64,000 nucleotides of DNA, from assembly GCF_028369295.1 (NCBI RefSeq), contig NZ_JAQMYP010000009.1, positions 62,001 through 126,000 on the forward strand, written 5' to 3'. Shown piece by piece: positions 1 through 8,697 of the stretch. The stretch is from Streptomyces sp. HD. Lineage in GTDB: Bacteria; Actinomycetota; Actinomycetes; Streptomycetales; Streptomycetaceae. A model generated the notes under the pieces. That model searched no databases and was not told the origin of the DNA. It saw nothing but the letters and a program-made list of their open reading frames with translations. How positions within the stretch are numbered: position 1 is the stretch's first letter; each line of letters opens with the position of its first letter. Position numbers and translations under genes: made by a program.

Positions 1-1
1 C

Positions 2-496
2 GGTTCGGTACTGCGACTGCACGGCGAGGAGACGTCGGGACGGGCCGAGCCGATCCTGGCGAACGCGGTGGGGCGGCTGCGGTGGGCCGCGGGCCACCTG
101 ATGATCGCCTTCGCCGGCTCCGCCCTGATCATGCTCCTGTCCGGCCTCGGCTTCGCCGTCGGCTACGGCAAGGAGTTCGGCCCGATCCTGGGCGCCTGCC
201 TGGTCCAGCTCCCCGCGGTGTGGGTCATCGGCGGGCTGGCGGTCCTGCTGTACGGGGTGCTGCCACGGGCTGCGACCGGGGCGTGGGGGGTCGCCGGGGC
301 GGTGCTGCTGATCGGCTGGGTGGGACCCGCTCTCGACGCTCCGCAGGCGGTACTGGACCTGTCGCCGTTCGGGCATCTGCCGAAGCTTCCGGGGGGCGGC
401 ATGGAGTGGGGGCCGGTGGTGGTGTTGCTGGGGCTGGCGGTGGTGCTGGCCGCCGCAGGGCTAGCGGGGCTGCGGCGGCGGGACTTGACGACGTGA
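2..496 (+). CDS. ABC-2 type permease, C-terminal part (5' end outside window)
   Basis: The reading frame is open from base 2 and ends at TGA 494-496, so the gene starts upstream of the window. The visible part begins with a GEETSGRAEPILANAVGR-type segment and has at least four hydrophobic stretches, which is the pattern of the permease subunit of actinobacterial drug or polyketide exporters. These act with a separate ATPase subunit that would lie upstream. The internal ATG at 68 is in frame but is not the natural start, because coding similarity continues before it. The assignment rests on hydropathy and recalled family pattern; the substrate is unknown. Confidence 0.7.
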   Translation, partial: GSVLRLHGEETSGRAEPILANAVGRLRWAAGHLMIAFAGSALIMLLSGLGFAVGYGKEFGPILGACLVQLPAVWVIGGLAVLLYGVLPRAATGAWGVAGAVLLIGWVGPALDAPQAVLDLSPFGHLPKLPGGGMEWGPVVVLLGLAVVLAAAGLAGLRRRDLTT

Positions 497-502
497 CTGA
501 GA

Positions 503-1096
503 TCAGTCGACGTACTGCTTGAGTTCCTCGGTGTCGAGCTCGATGCCGACAGGGTCGGGGAGGATGACCTTGCCACCGAGCCTGACCACGTGGATGTCCC
601 GGTAACCGTCCTCCAGGTCCGGATCACTGTGCACGAGGATGGACAGGTTGTCCCGGTCGATCAGTAGATAGACCGGGATGCCGGCTTCCGCGTACGCCCG
701 AGGCTTCTCGATCCGGTCGCGGTTGTGGGTATCCGAGTCGTACGACGTGATTTCGACTGCCATCAGCACGCCGCGGGGCTCGGCCCACTCCCCCTGGCCC
801 ATGAAGTGATCAACGGGGGCGAGCACACCGTCAGGTCGCGCCCGTCCCTTGCGGTATGCCTCCACCTTGAGACCCTGCAATGGATTTAGGTCGAGGTCGG
901 GCCGGGCACGCATACATTGACGGATCAGCCACATAGTGATCGCGCCGTGGTTGCCGTTCGTCACTTTCTTGAGCCCGATCCGTCCGTCGATGAACTCGAA
1001 CCTGACGGTCTCGTCCTCCCGTTCGGCGAACTCGGCGATCCGCTCGAACATGTCCACTGACAACTGAGACGACGCGCGCTCTGCCATAACCGTCAT
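503..1096 (-). CDS. Uma2 (DUF820) family endonuclease-like protein
   Basis: This is a 197-aa protein of the Uma2/DUF820 family, which has a PD-(D/E)XK nuclease fold. The characteristic tail is visible: an acidic EIT element (VEITS) followed by RDRIEKPRAYAEAGIPVYL and a LIDRD strand. ATG 1096 is chosen over the longer frame to 1171 because it is preceded by a strong GGGAGG ribosome binding site. Streptomyces genomes carry many copies of this family and their biological role is not established. A frameshifted relative lies at about 42.2-42.4 kb. It faces away from the P450 and shares no operon with it. Confidence 0.8.
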   Translation of the reverse strand: MTVMAERASSQLSVDMFERIAEFAEREDETVRFEFIDGRIGLKKVTNGNHGAITMWLIRQCMRARPDLDLNPLQGLKVEAYRKGRARPDGVLAPVDHFMGQGEWAEPRGVLMAVEITSYDSDTHNRDRIEKPRAYAEAGIPVYLLIDRDNLSILVHSDPDLEDGYRDIHVVRLGGKVILPDPVGIELDTEELKQYVD

Positions 1097-1183
1097 GGTG
1101 CCTCCCTTCGCAGGCAGGCACCAGCTTGATCGGCCACTCGCAGACAGGCCCCGCAATCTCTCGGCGATCATCCGAACGGGTGA

Positions 1184-2404
1184 TCACCCCACCTCGACGC
1201 TCAGCCCCTCCAGCCCCCGGATCACAAAGTTCGGCTTCCGCTCCGGGTCCGCCGCCAACCGCAGTGTCGGGGCCTGCTCCAGCAGTGCCGTCATCGACGC
1301 CGCGAGTTCGATGCGGGCCAGCGGGGCGCCGATGCAGTAGTGGATGCCGGCGCTGAAGGAGATGTGCGGGTTGTCCTTGCGGGTGAGGTCCAGCTTGTCC
1401 GGGTCCTCGAAGACCTCCGGGTCATGGTTGGCGGAGCCGAAGAGCATGGCGATCTCCGCGCCGGGCGGGATCGTCGTGCCGTCGATCTCGATCTCGTCCA
1501 GGACCCAGCGTTCGAAGAGCTGGAGGGGGGTGTCGTAGCGCATCAGTTCCTCGATCGCCGAGGGGATCAGGGAGTGGTCGGCGCGCAGGGCCGACAGTTG
1601 GGCGGGGTTGCGGAACAGGGCCCACCAGCCGTTGACCGTGGCGTTCACCGTGGCCTCGTGGCCGGCGTTGAGGAGGAGGACCGCCGTGGAGATCATCTCC
1701 TGCTCGGTCAGCCGGTCGCCCTCGTCGTGGGCCGCGATCAGGCCGGAGATCAGGTCCTCGCCGGGCTTCTCACGGCGGGCCGCGATCAGCTCGCGCAGAT
1801 AGTCCGAGAACTCCACCGACGCCCGGACCGCCTTGGCCGCCGTCTCCTGCGACGGGTTCAGCTCGTACATCCCGCAGATGTCCGCCGACCAGGGCCGCAA
1901 CTGCGCCCGGTCCGCCTCCGGAATGCCCAGCATCTCGGCGATCACGGCGACGGGCAGCGGCTCCGCGACGTCCGTCAGCAGGTCACCGCCGCCCTTCTCG
2001 ACGAGCGCCGACACCAGGTCCCCGGCCAGCCCCCGCACGTACGGCTTCAGCTGCTCCACCGTGCGCGGGGTGAACGCCTTCGACACCAGCCGCCGGATCC
2101 GGGTGTGGTCCGGCGGTTCCAGGTCGAGCATCCCGTGGTCGTTGAGGACGTGGAACGGCTCGTGCTCCGCGGGCGGCGCCGTCCGTCCGAAGTCCTCGTG
2201 CGTGTAGCGGTGCTGGTATGTGCGGCCGAGGCGCCGGTCCCGCAGCAGCGCCGAGACGTCCGCGTGGTGCGGCACCAGCCACTGGTTCGTGGGCTCGAAC
2301 CAGTGCACGCGCCCCCGGGCACGCAGCTCGGCGTAGGCGGGGTACGGGTCGGCCAGGAACGCCGGGTCCCACGGATCGAAAGCGAGATCGAAAGGAGCTG
2401 CCAT
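1184..2404 (-). CDS. Cytochrome P450, CYP107-like
   Basis: This soluble 406-aa bacterial P450 has the I-helix motif AGHEATVN (247-254), the K-helix ExxR pair E286/R289 and the haem loop FSAGIHYCIGAPLAR with the thiolate ligand Cys357. All signature residues are present, so it should be a working haem monooxygenase. It needs ferredoxin and reductase partners, and none is adjacent. By position beside two paired two-component systems I take it for the orthologue of S. coelicolor CYP107P1 (SCO3636); this is from memory. The substrate is unknown. The ribosome binding site is weak. Confidence 0.9.
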   Translation of the reverse strand: MAAPFDLAFDPWDPAFLADPYPAYAELRARGRVHWFEPTNQWLVPHHADVSALLRDRRLGRTYQHRYTHEDFGRTAPPAEHEPFHVLNDHGMLDLEPPDHTRIRRLVSKAFTPRTVEQLKPYVRGLAGDLVSALVEKGGGDLLTDVAEPLPVAVIAEMLGIPEADRAQLRPWSADICGMYELNPSQETAAKAVRASVEFSDYLRELIAARREKPGEDLISGLIAAHDEGDRLTEQEMISTAVLLLNAGHEATVNATVNGWWALFRNPAQLSALRADHSLIPSAIEELMRYDTPLQLFERWVLDEIEIDGTTIPPGAEIAMLFGSANHDPEVFEDPDKLDLTRKDNPHISFSAGIHYCIGAPLARIELAASMTALLEQAPTLRLAADPERKPNFVIRGLEGLSVEVG

Positions 2405-2444
2405 GCCCGGACGTTAGACCGCCTTCCCACTCCCTGACCAGGGC

Positions 2445-2585
2445 TGGGGGTGAGTGGGGGGGGCGGGGGCCGGTGGCCGAGGGCCGGGGGGCGGGGACCG
2501 GGGCTGGGGTCCGGGGGGTCGGAGACGGGGGCCGGGGCCCGGGGCCCGGGGGCCGGGGTCCGAGGGTCGGGGAGGTCCAGGGGGT
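2445..2585. repeat. G-rich low-complexity spacer
   Basis: The P450/VOC spacer is dominated by irregular runs of GGGGCC and CCGGGG units. No ORF with convincing codon use was found in it. It can form many G-C hairpins and could act as a weak transcription stop for the leftward VOC gene region. Confidence 0.5.
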
Positions 2586-2587
2586 GG

Positions 2588-3022
2588 CTAGGCCGTGTCG
2601 AAGTTCGGCAGGGTGATCGTGCCGTCGTCGGCCAGTGGGAAGCCCGGGTTGTGGGCGACCTCCCAGGCGTGGCCGTCGGGGTCGACGAAGGCGCTGGAGT
2701 AGAAGCCGACCGCGTTGACGGCCGCCGGCTTGGTGACCGTCCCCCCGGCCCGTTCCACCGCCGCCAGGAGCGCGTCGACCTCGGCCTCCGACCGGACGTT
2801 GTGCGCGAGCACGATCCCGCCGAAACCGCCCGCCCGCCCGGGCTCCAGACCGCAGTCCTCCGCCAGCTTGTCCCGGCCCCACAGCACCAGCCCCAGGCCG
2901 CCCGCCTGGAAGAAGACGGTCTCCTCGACCTCCTGCCCCCGCCAGCCCAGCGCCTCGTAGAACGCCTTGGACCTGGCCAGATCGGCGACTCCCAGCGTGA
3001 TCAGAGTGATGCGCTGTTCCAT
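2588..3022 (-). CDS. VOC (glyoxalase/bleomycin resistance) superfamily protein
   Basis: A 144-aa protein with the usual two beta-alpha-beta-beta-beta modules of the vicinal oxygen chelate fold: an N-terminal ITLGVADLARSKAFYEALGW module and a C-terminal module ending DPDGHAWEVAHNPGF. Many members bind a metal and act on small molecules or sequester them; no specific substrate can be inferred here. It stands alone between the P450 and the response regulator, all leftward, with gaps large enough for its own promoter. Confidence 0.85.
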   Translation of the reverse strand: MEQRITLITLGVADLARSKAFYEALGWRGQEVEETVFFQAGGLGLVLWGRDKLAEDCGLEPGRAGGFGGIVLAHNVRSEAEVDALLAAVERAGGTVTKPAAVNAVGFYSSAFVDPDGHAWEVAHNPGFPLADDGTITLPNFDTA

Positions 3023-3045
3023 CCCCTCACCGTAGCCCCGGCGGC

Positions 3046-3711
3046 TCAGCCCGGTGTGACCAACCGCGCCTCGTACGCGAACACCGCCGCCTGCGTACGG
3101 TCCCGCAGTCCCAGCTTCACCAGGATCCGGCTGACATGGGTCTTGATCGTCGACTCGGCGACCACCAGCCGCTCGGCGATCTCCGAGTTCGACAGGCCCT
3201 GCGCGATGAGCACCAGCACCTCCGTCTCCCGCTCGGTCAGATCCCCGTACGCCGCGTGCGCGGAGGACATCAGGCGCGGGGAGTCGGACAGCTTCGAGAA
3301 CTCCGTGATCAGGCGCCGGGTGATCGAGGGGGCCAGCAGCGCCTCGCCGGCCGCGACCACCCGCACGCCGTCGGCGAGCTGGCGGGCCGAGGCGTCCTTC
3401 AACAGGAATCCGGAGGCTCCCGCGCGCAGCGCCTGGTACACGTACTCGTCGAGGTCGAAGGTGGTCAGCACCAGGACCTTCGCCGAGCCGTCCGCCGCGA
3501 CGATCTCGCGGGTCGCCTCGATGCCGTTCAGCTCCGGCATACGGATGTCCATCAGCACGACGTCCGGGCCGAGCTCACGGACCCGCTCCACCGCCTCGCG
3601 CCCGTTGACGGCCTCGCCGACGACCTCGATGTCCGGCATCGCGTTCAGCAGGACCGAGAAGCCCTCGCGCACCATCATCTGGTCGTCCGCGATCAGCACG
3701 CGGATGGTCAT
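3046..3711 (-). CDS. NarL/LuxR-type response regulator (pair 1)
   Basis: A 221-aa response regulator. The receiver domain starts MTIRVLIADDQ with acidic pocket D9/D10 and the phospho-acceptor D55 in VVLMDIRMPE. The C-terminal LuxR helix-turn-helix spans about 155-215 (LTERETEVLVLIAQGLSNSEIAERL). Its start overlaps the kinase gene by 4 bp, so it is translated from the same transcript. The protein is a close paralogue of the regulator at 5276-5950; the recognition-helix regions differ at few residues, so overlapping target sites are plausible. Confidence 0.95.
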   Translation of the reverse strand: MTIRVLIADDQMMVREGFSVLLNAMPDIEVVGEAVNGREAVERVRELGPDVVLMDIRMPELNGIEATREIVAADGSAKVLVLTTFDLDEYVYQALRAGASGFLLKDASARQLADGVRVVAAGEALLAPSITRRLITEFSKLSDSPRLMSSAHAAYGDLTERETEVLVLIAQGLSNSEIAERLVVAESTIKTHVSRILVKLGLRDRTQAAVFAYEARLVTPG

Positions 3712-5048
3712 GATCCGTCCTCAGTCGTCGTGGCGACCGGCAGGAACACGGCCACCTCGTAGCCGCCGTCCTCCGTCGAACCCGCCGTCATCTCACCGCT
3801 CAGCATCGACACCCGCTCCCGCATCCCGGTGATGCCGTGCCCGGCGCCCGGCGAGGGCTTCACCAGGGCCGACGCGGGCGGCGGGCCGTTGACTATGCGC
3901 ACGCCGAGCCCGCCGAGGACGTACCCGATCTCCACCTTCGCACTCGCCCCGGGCGCATGGCGCAGGCTGTTGCTGAGCGCCTCCTGCACGATCCGGTACG
4001 CCGACAGCTCCACACCCTGTGGAAGGGTGCGCACCGCTCCCGTCACCGTCTTCTCGACGTCCAGGCCCGTGTCCCGCACGTTCGCCAGCAGCGCGTCCAG
4101 GTCGGCGAGGGTGGGCTGCGGGGCGTCCGGGGCCTCGTAGTCCTCGGCGCGGACGACGCCCAGGACCCGGCGCAGCTCGGTGAGTGCGGCCACCGCGTTC
4201 TCCCGGATGGTGGCGAAGGCCCGCTCCAGCTCCGGCGGCGGGTTCTCCACCCGGTAGGGCGCGGCCTCGGCCTGGATGGCGACGACCGACATGTGGTGTG
4301 CCACCACGTCATGCAGCTCGCGGGCGATGTTCGTGCGCTCCTCCAGGAGGGTGCGCTTGGAACGCTCCTGCAGGGTCACCGTCTGCTGGGCGGTGACCTC
4401 CTGCTTCGCGTCACGGCGGATGTGCCAGAGGGAGACGCAGAGCAGGATCATCGCGGAGATGACCATCATGGGGCCGGTGTTCGCGCCGTAGTAGCCCGGC
4501 CCGATGCCGGCGCCCGCGGCCAGGCCGTACGCCCCCGTCAGCAGCCACATCCACAGGGCCGTGCGCGGCCGGGTCCGCACGGCCACGACCGTCAGCACCG
4601 TCAGATGGCTGGCGAAGGCGCCGGGCACCCACGGCCACTCGCCCATGGTGTGGCCGAGCACACCCGAGAACGGGGTGGCGGCCATGGACAGCCAGAACGC
4701 TCCGACGGGCCGCACCATGGTCAACAGCACGGGGATCACGCAGAGCGGACCGAGCAACAGGGCCGAGCCACTGGAGTCGACCGTGGCGATCATCAGCGTG
4801 AACATGGCGGCCGTGCCGATCAGGGCGTGCGGGAGCCAGGAGGCGTACTCCCGCAGGCGCGCCGGCAGCCGCCTGGTCAGCGGGCCGTCCACCCGCATGC
4901 GGGGCAGCGGACGGTAGGCGAAGGCGTCGTGGAGAAGGTCCTGCCGCAGCCCTTGCAGGGCGTCCGCGGCCACCCGGAACTCCGGGGTACGCGGCGCCCT
5001 GGCCCCGTCCCCCGGCTGCTGGGTCTGCATGCGAGTCGTCTCGGTCAC
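3708..5048 (-). CDS. Sensor histidine kinase, HisKA_3 type (pair 1)
   Basis: A 446-aa membrane kinase of the DesK/NarX-like subfamily. Several hydrophobic segments (about residues 75-210) precede a coiled stretch and the H-box ARELHDVVAHHMS with phospho-acceptor His246. A HATPase_c domain ends the protein (GHGITGMRERVSMLSG). The start is a GTG at 5048. It is the first gene of a kinase-regulator operon. The 19-bp motif at 5115-5133 lies 66 bp upstream and is shared with the operon of the second system, suggesting autoregulation. The signal is unknown; there is no extracellular sensor domain of note. Confidence 0.95.
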   Translation of the reverse strand: MTETTRMQTQQPGDGARAPRTPEFRVAADALQGLRQDLLHDAFAYRPLPRMRVDGPLTRRLPARLREYASWLPHALIGTAAMFTLMIATVDSSGSALLLGPLCVIPVLLTMVRPVGAFWLSMAATPFSGVLGHTMGEWPWVPGAFASHLTVLTVVAVRTRPRTALWMWLLTGAYGLAAGAGIGPGYYGANTGPMMVISAMILLCVSLWHIRRDAKQEVTAQQTVTLQERSKRTLLEERTNIARELHDVVAHHMSVVAIQAEAAPYRVENPPPELERAFATIRENAVAALTELRRVLGVVRAEDYEAPDAPQPTLADLDALLANVRDTGLDVEKTVTGAVRTLPQGVELSAYRIVQEALSNSLRHAPGASAKVEIGYVLGGLGVRIVNGPPPASALVKPSPGAGHGITGMRERVSMLSGEMTAGSTEDGGYEVAVFLPVATTTEDGS

Positions 5049-5114
5049 GTACAGAACGGTAGGCGCAAGGCCGTCTCCCAGTCGTCCCCAGTGAGAGGGG
5101 TTCCCGCAGGTCCA

Positions 5115-5133
5115 TCTCAGGTACTACGGGTGT
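5115..5133 (-). promoter_or_regulatory. 19-bp motif shared by the two kinase operons, copy 1
   Basis: TCTCAGGTACTACGGGTGT on the + strand lies 66 bp upstream of the GTG of histidine kinase 1. It differs at only two positions from the motif at 9951-9969, upstream of the operon that ends in histidine kinase 2. I infer a binding site for one or both response regulators. Confidence 0.55.
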
Positions 5134-5275
5134 CACCGCTGGTCGGGGCTGGGATGCGGGGGGGGGAGAACGCGGGGTGCCGGGGGCCCGGAGTGGCAGG
5201 GGGCAGCCCGGGGCGGACCGGGATGGCCGGCGTGCCGGCCCCGGGATGCCCCGGGGTACCGGCCCGGAGGGCCGC

Positions 5276-5950
5276 TCAGTATCCGGAAGGTCGCACCAGG
5301 CCCGACTCGTACGCGAACACCGCCGCCTGTGTCCGGTCCCGCAGTCCCAGCTTCACCAGGATGCGGCCCACGTGGGTCTTCACCGTCTGCTCGGCCACGA
5401 CCAGCCGCTCGGCGATCTCGGCGTTCGACAGACCCTGCGCGATCAGGGCGAGGACCTCCGTCTCCCGTTCGGTCAGGCCGCCGACGCGGTCCTTGAGCGG
5501 GGCACGGGGACGCCCGTCCATGCGGGAGAACTGGGCGATCAGGCGGCGTGTGATGCCGGGCGCGAGGAGTGCGTCGCCCGCCGCCACGACCCGTACCGCC
5601 TCGGCCAGTTGGTCGGCGGAGGCGTCCTTGAGGAGGAAGCCCGAGGCTCCCGCGCGCAGGGCCTCGTACACGTACTCGTCGAGGTCGAAGGTGGTCAGCA
5701 CCAGCACCTTGATGTGCGGTGTCGCGTCGGTGATGCGGCGGGTGGCCTCGATACCGCCGAGCTCGGGCATGCGGATGTCCATCAGGACGACGTCGGGGGC
5801 GAGTTCGGCGACCTTCTCGATCGCGTCCAGGCCGTCGACCGCCTGCCCGATGACGTCGATGTCGGGCTTGGTGTTGAGCAGCACGGAGAAACCCTGCCGG
5901 ACCATCTGCTGGTCGTCGGCGATGAGTACACGGATGGGGCTGCTCGTCAT
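5276..5950 (-). CDS. NarL/LuxR-type response regulator (pair 2)
   Basis: A 224-aa paralogue of the regulator at 3046-3711. The receiver domain begins MTSSPIRVLIADDQQ with phospho-acceptor D58; the LuxR DNA-binding domain is at the C-terminus. The frame stays open upstream into the kinase gene, but ATG 5950 is chosen because the receiver fold starts there and an AGGAG precedes it. It follows kinase 2 by 37 bp and is the last gene of a four-gene leftward operon (hydrolase, acyltransferase, kinase, regulator). Confidence 0.95.
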   Translation of the reverse strand: MTSSPIRVLIADDQQMVRQGFSVLLNTKPDIDVIGQAVDGLDAIEKVAELAPDVVLMDIRMPELGGIEATRRITDATPHIKVLVLTTFDLDEYVYEALRAGASGFLLKDASADQLAEAVRVVAAGDALLAPGITRRLIAQFSRMDGRPRAPLKDRVGGLTERETEVLALIAQGLSNAEIAERLVVAEQTVKTHVGRILVKLGLRDRTQAAVFAYESGLVRPSGY

Positions 5951-5987
5951 GGGGTCGATTCTCCTGTCGATGGGGTCGGTTCTCCCG

Positions 5988-7325
5988 TCAGGGACGGTGC
6001 TCGGGTGGGGTGTCGCCCCGCGGGAGGAAGGCCGAGACCGCGAAGCCGCCGTGCTGGGTCGGGGCCGCGGTGAGATGGCCGCCGAGCATCGCCGCGCGCT
6101 CCCGCATGCCGAGCAGGCCGTGTCCCGCGCCCGCGGAGGGGGGAACGGGGCGCTGCGGGCGGGAGTTGACGACGCCCAGATGCAAGCCGTGGAAGTCGTG
6201 GGAGACCTCGACGCGCACCTCCGAACCCGGTGCGTGCCGCAGCGCGTTGCTGAGCGCCTCCTGGATGATCCGGTACGCGGACAACTCCACACCCGTGGGG
6301 TACTGCTGGGCCTCACCCCGGATGTCGGTGACGACGTCCAGACCGGCGGCCCGGGTGTTCTCGATGAGCGCGTCGAGCCGGTCGAGCATGGGCTGGGGGG
6401 CGTCGGGGGCGGCGCCGGTGCCCGGTTCGCCGAGGCCGTAGGGGTCGTCCGGGTTCTCGGGGTCCTCGGAGCGCAGGACGCCCAGCACACGGCGGAGTTC
6501 GGTGAGCGCGTCCAGGGCGTTCTGCCGGATGCCCGCGAGGTTCGTCTGCAGCTCCTCGGAGGGGTTCTCCACCAGGTGCGGGGCGACCTGGGCCTGGATG
6601 GAGATCACCGACATGTGGTGGGCCACCACGTCGTGCAGTTCGCGTGCGATACGGCTGCGCTCCTCCAGCAGGGTGCGCCGGGCCCGCTCCTCGGCGGTGA
6701 TCGTGGTCTGCCGGCCGAGCTCGGCACGGGCCTCCCGGCGGCCGCGCAGGGCGATGCCGAGGACCACGACGACCGCGAACAGAATGATCGCGAGCACTCC
6801 GGTGGGCTGGTAGGCCTGCGCGCCCCACAACCCCTGGATGACGTAGGTCACTAGCGCGGTGAGGGCCAGCGCCTCAAGGGACACCCGGGTGCGCACCCGC
6901 AGAGCGACCAGCAGCAGCACGGCCATCTGCCCGATGATTCCGGCCGCCGACCAGGGCCAGGTGAAGTCGTGCGCGCTACCGGCCAGCAGGTTGCGACGCA
7001 CCTCGACGGCACCCGCCACCATGGCCGCCATCGAGAGCCACCATCCGGGAACCGGCCGCCACAGCGCGAGGACCACCGCGCCGCCCTGCGCGAGCCCGAT
7101 CCCGAAGGCGACCTGGCCGCCCGCCCCGCCGTTGTCGTTCAGTTGCGCCACGGCGCCGATGGTGACGCCGAACGCGACCAGGCACAGCACGCCGTGCGGC
7201 AGCCAGCGCAGCCACGTGGAGGGCGGCAGCGGATCCACCCTGACGGTCCACAGGTCGTCGCGCAGCACCCCCAGCCAGCGCCGCACCCAGCTCATGAACG
7301 CGTGCTGGCTCCCCGTTTCCGTCAC
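5988..7325 (-). CDS. Sensor histidine kinase, HisKA_3 type (pair 2)
   Basis: A 445-aa membrane kinase paralogous to kinase 1: several membrane helices (about residues 42-195), the H-box ARELHDVVAHHMS with His231, and a C-terminal HATPase_c domain (GHGLLGMRERAAMLGG). GTG 7325 (protein start MTETGSQ, the same MTET start as kinase 1) is preferred over the ATG at 7379, which would overlap the acyltransferase by 44 bp. It is translated just after the acyltransferase stop, so kinase and envelope enzymes are probably co-expressed. Signal unknown. Confidence 0.9.
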   Translation of the reverse strand: MTETGSQHAFMSWVRRWLGVLRDDLWTVRVDPLPPSTWLRWLPHGVLCLVAFGVTIGAVAQLNDNGGAGGQVAFGIGLAQGGAVVLALWRPVPGWWLSMAAMVAGAVEVRRNLLAGSAHDFTWPWSAAGIIGQMAVLLLVALRVRTRVSLEALALTALVTYVIQGLWGAQAYQPTGVLAIILFAVVVVLGIALRGRREARAELGRQTTITAEERARRTLLEERSRIARELHDVVAHHMSVISIQAQVAPHLVENPSEELQTNLAGIRQNALDALTELRRVLGVLRSEDPENPDDPYGLGEPGTGAAPDAPQPMLDRLDALIENTRAAGLDVVTDIRGEAQQYPTGVELSAYRIIQEALSNALRHAPGSEVRVEVSHDFHGLHLGVVNSRPQRPVPPSAGAGHGLLGMRERAAMLGGHLTAAPTQHGGFAVSAFLPRGDTPPEHRP

Positions 7326-7335
7326 ATGACCAACC

Positions 7336-8697
7336 CTAGGCATGGTGGCGCGCCTTCGCTTCGGTGCCGTGAGAGGCACGGTGGGACAGGACGACTCTGG
7401 ACCGGCGGCCGCTCGGGCGGCGCGGTCCCTGTTCGCAGGGGCGAAACGCCGTCCAGCAGACGGCCAGCGCCAGGGCGAACAAGGGAAGCCAGAGCAGACG
7501 GGCCGTCACCCAGCCGAGGCTGTCGGGGACCGTGTGCAGTCCGGGGAGGTGGCCGGCGGGCAGGGCCACGGCCGTCGTCGCCATCAGGGCCGTCTGGTGC
7601 CAGAGGAATATCGTCATCGCGGAGAGGTTGAGCAGCGCCACCGCCGCCCAGGCCAGGGGGCGGCGCATCGCGCGGCGCAAGGGCCCCCGCAGGAGCAGGG
7701 CCAGTCCGCACTGGGCCATGCCGAAGGTGACCGCGGCCAGCGTCGGCGGGTTGAGGTTGGAGATGCCGGCGCCCGGGACACCGACCATCGACGCCGGGTA
7801 GCCCGCCCAGGCGACCAGCCCGGCCGTCATCAGCGCGCCCCCCGTCAGCAGGATCCAGCCCGCGCGACGGCGCTCCAGCTCACCCCGTGTCCAGGCCGCG
7901 CCCAGGGTGAACGGCACCAGCCAGCCGGCCGCCACATTGATCCAGCCGAGCCAGGCCGGGCCGCCGAAGCCGAAGCGGAGGAGGTCCACATGGAGAACGA
8001 CGGCCAGGGGCCAGAGGGGGTTCAGTCGCCGTAGGAGGGGTGTCGCCGCCGTCAGCGCGGCGAAGACCAGCAGGAACCATAGCGGGGACAGGGCCAGTTT
8101 GAGCAACGTGTGCACGGTGCCCGTGTCCGTGCCGGAGAGGAGCAGCACCGCGGACGCCACCGTCCACAGGGTGAGGACGGCCATCACCGGTTTGAACAGG
8201 CGGGACAGACGGGACGTCAGCCACTGCCCGTACGTCATGCCGCGTGCCCGGGCCGAGGTGTAGCCGCGGGTCGCCACATGGCCGCCGACCAGGAAGAACA
8301 CGGCGAGGGTCTGGAAGACCCAGGAGATCGGGGCCAGCCAGGGCATGTGGTGCAGCGGGCTCGCGGTGCGCAGGCCCCCGGCGTTGCCCTCCGCCACCAG
8401 GGCCGTGACCAGCCAGTGGCCCAGGACGACGCCGAGGATCGCGAAGGCCCGCAGGGCGTCGACCGCCCGGTCCCGACCGGCGGGAGTGGCGGCCTCGACA
8501 CGGTCGGCGCCCTGGCGTACGCCCTGCCATATGCGGCGCAGGCGACGGCCTTTGGTGCGGGATTCGGTGTGGGGTTCGGCCGAGGAACCGGATGAGGAAG
8601 AGGACGAGGAAGAAGACGAGGAACTGGCCGGGGACGAGGAACCTGTCGAAGAAGAGGACGATGAAGTGGGCACGGACCGAGGCGTCGGCTCAGTCAT
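7336..8697 (-). CDS. Membrane acyltransferase (acyltransferase-3 family)
   Basis: A 453-aa polytopic membrane protein. After a very Ser-rich, low-complexity N-terminus (about residues 10-40) comes the family signature RDRAVDALRAFAILGVVLGHW, with the catalytic-type His in the first helix, and about ten hydrophobic segments. Proteins of this family transfer acetyl or other acyl groups to extracellular sugars and lipids. It overlaps the upstream hydrolase gene by 4 bp and lies ahead of kinase 2, so an envelope-related role is likely. The Ser tract is encoded by a GAA/GAG-rich repeat on the opposite strand (about 8590-8665). Confidence 0.85.
   Translation of the reverse strand: MTEPTPRSVPTSSSSSSTGSSSPASSSSSSSSSSSSGSSAEPHTESRTKGRRLRRIWQGVRQGADRVEAATPAGRDRAVDALRAFAILGVVLGHWLVTALVAEGNAGGLRTASPLHHMPWLAPISWVFQTLAVFFLVGGHVATRGYTSARARGMTYGQWLTSRLSRLFKPVMAVLTLWTVASAVLLLSGTDTGTVHTLLKLALSPLWFLLVFAALTAATPLLRRLNPLWPLAVVLHVDLLRFGFGGPAWLGWINVAAGWLVPFTLGAAWTRGELERRRAGWILLTGGALMTAGLVAWAGYPASMVGVPGAGISNLNPPTLAAVTFGMAQCGLALLLRGPLRRAMRRPLAWAAVALLNLSAMTIFLWHQTALMATTAVALPAGHLPGLHTVPDSLGWVTARLLWLPLFALALAVCWTAFRPCEQGPRRPSGRRSRVVLSHRASHGTEAKARHHA

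Noticed and set aside
3837..6854. 1005-aa open frame on the + strand
   Set aside because: It is antisense to the two-component genes, which have clear domains; long shadow frames are expected at this GC content.
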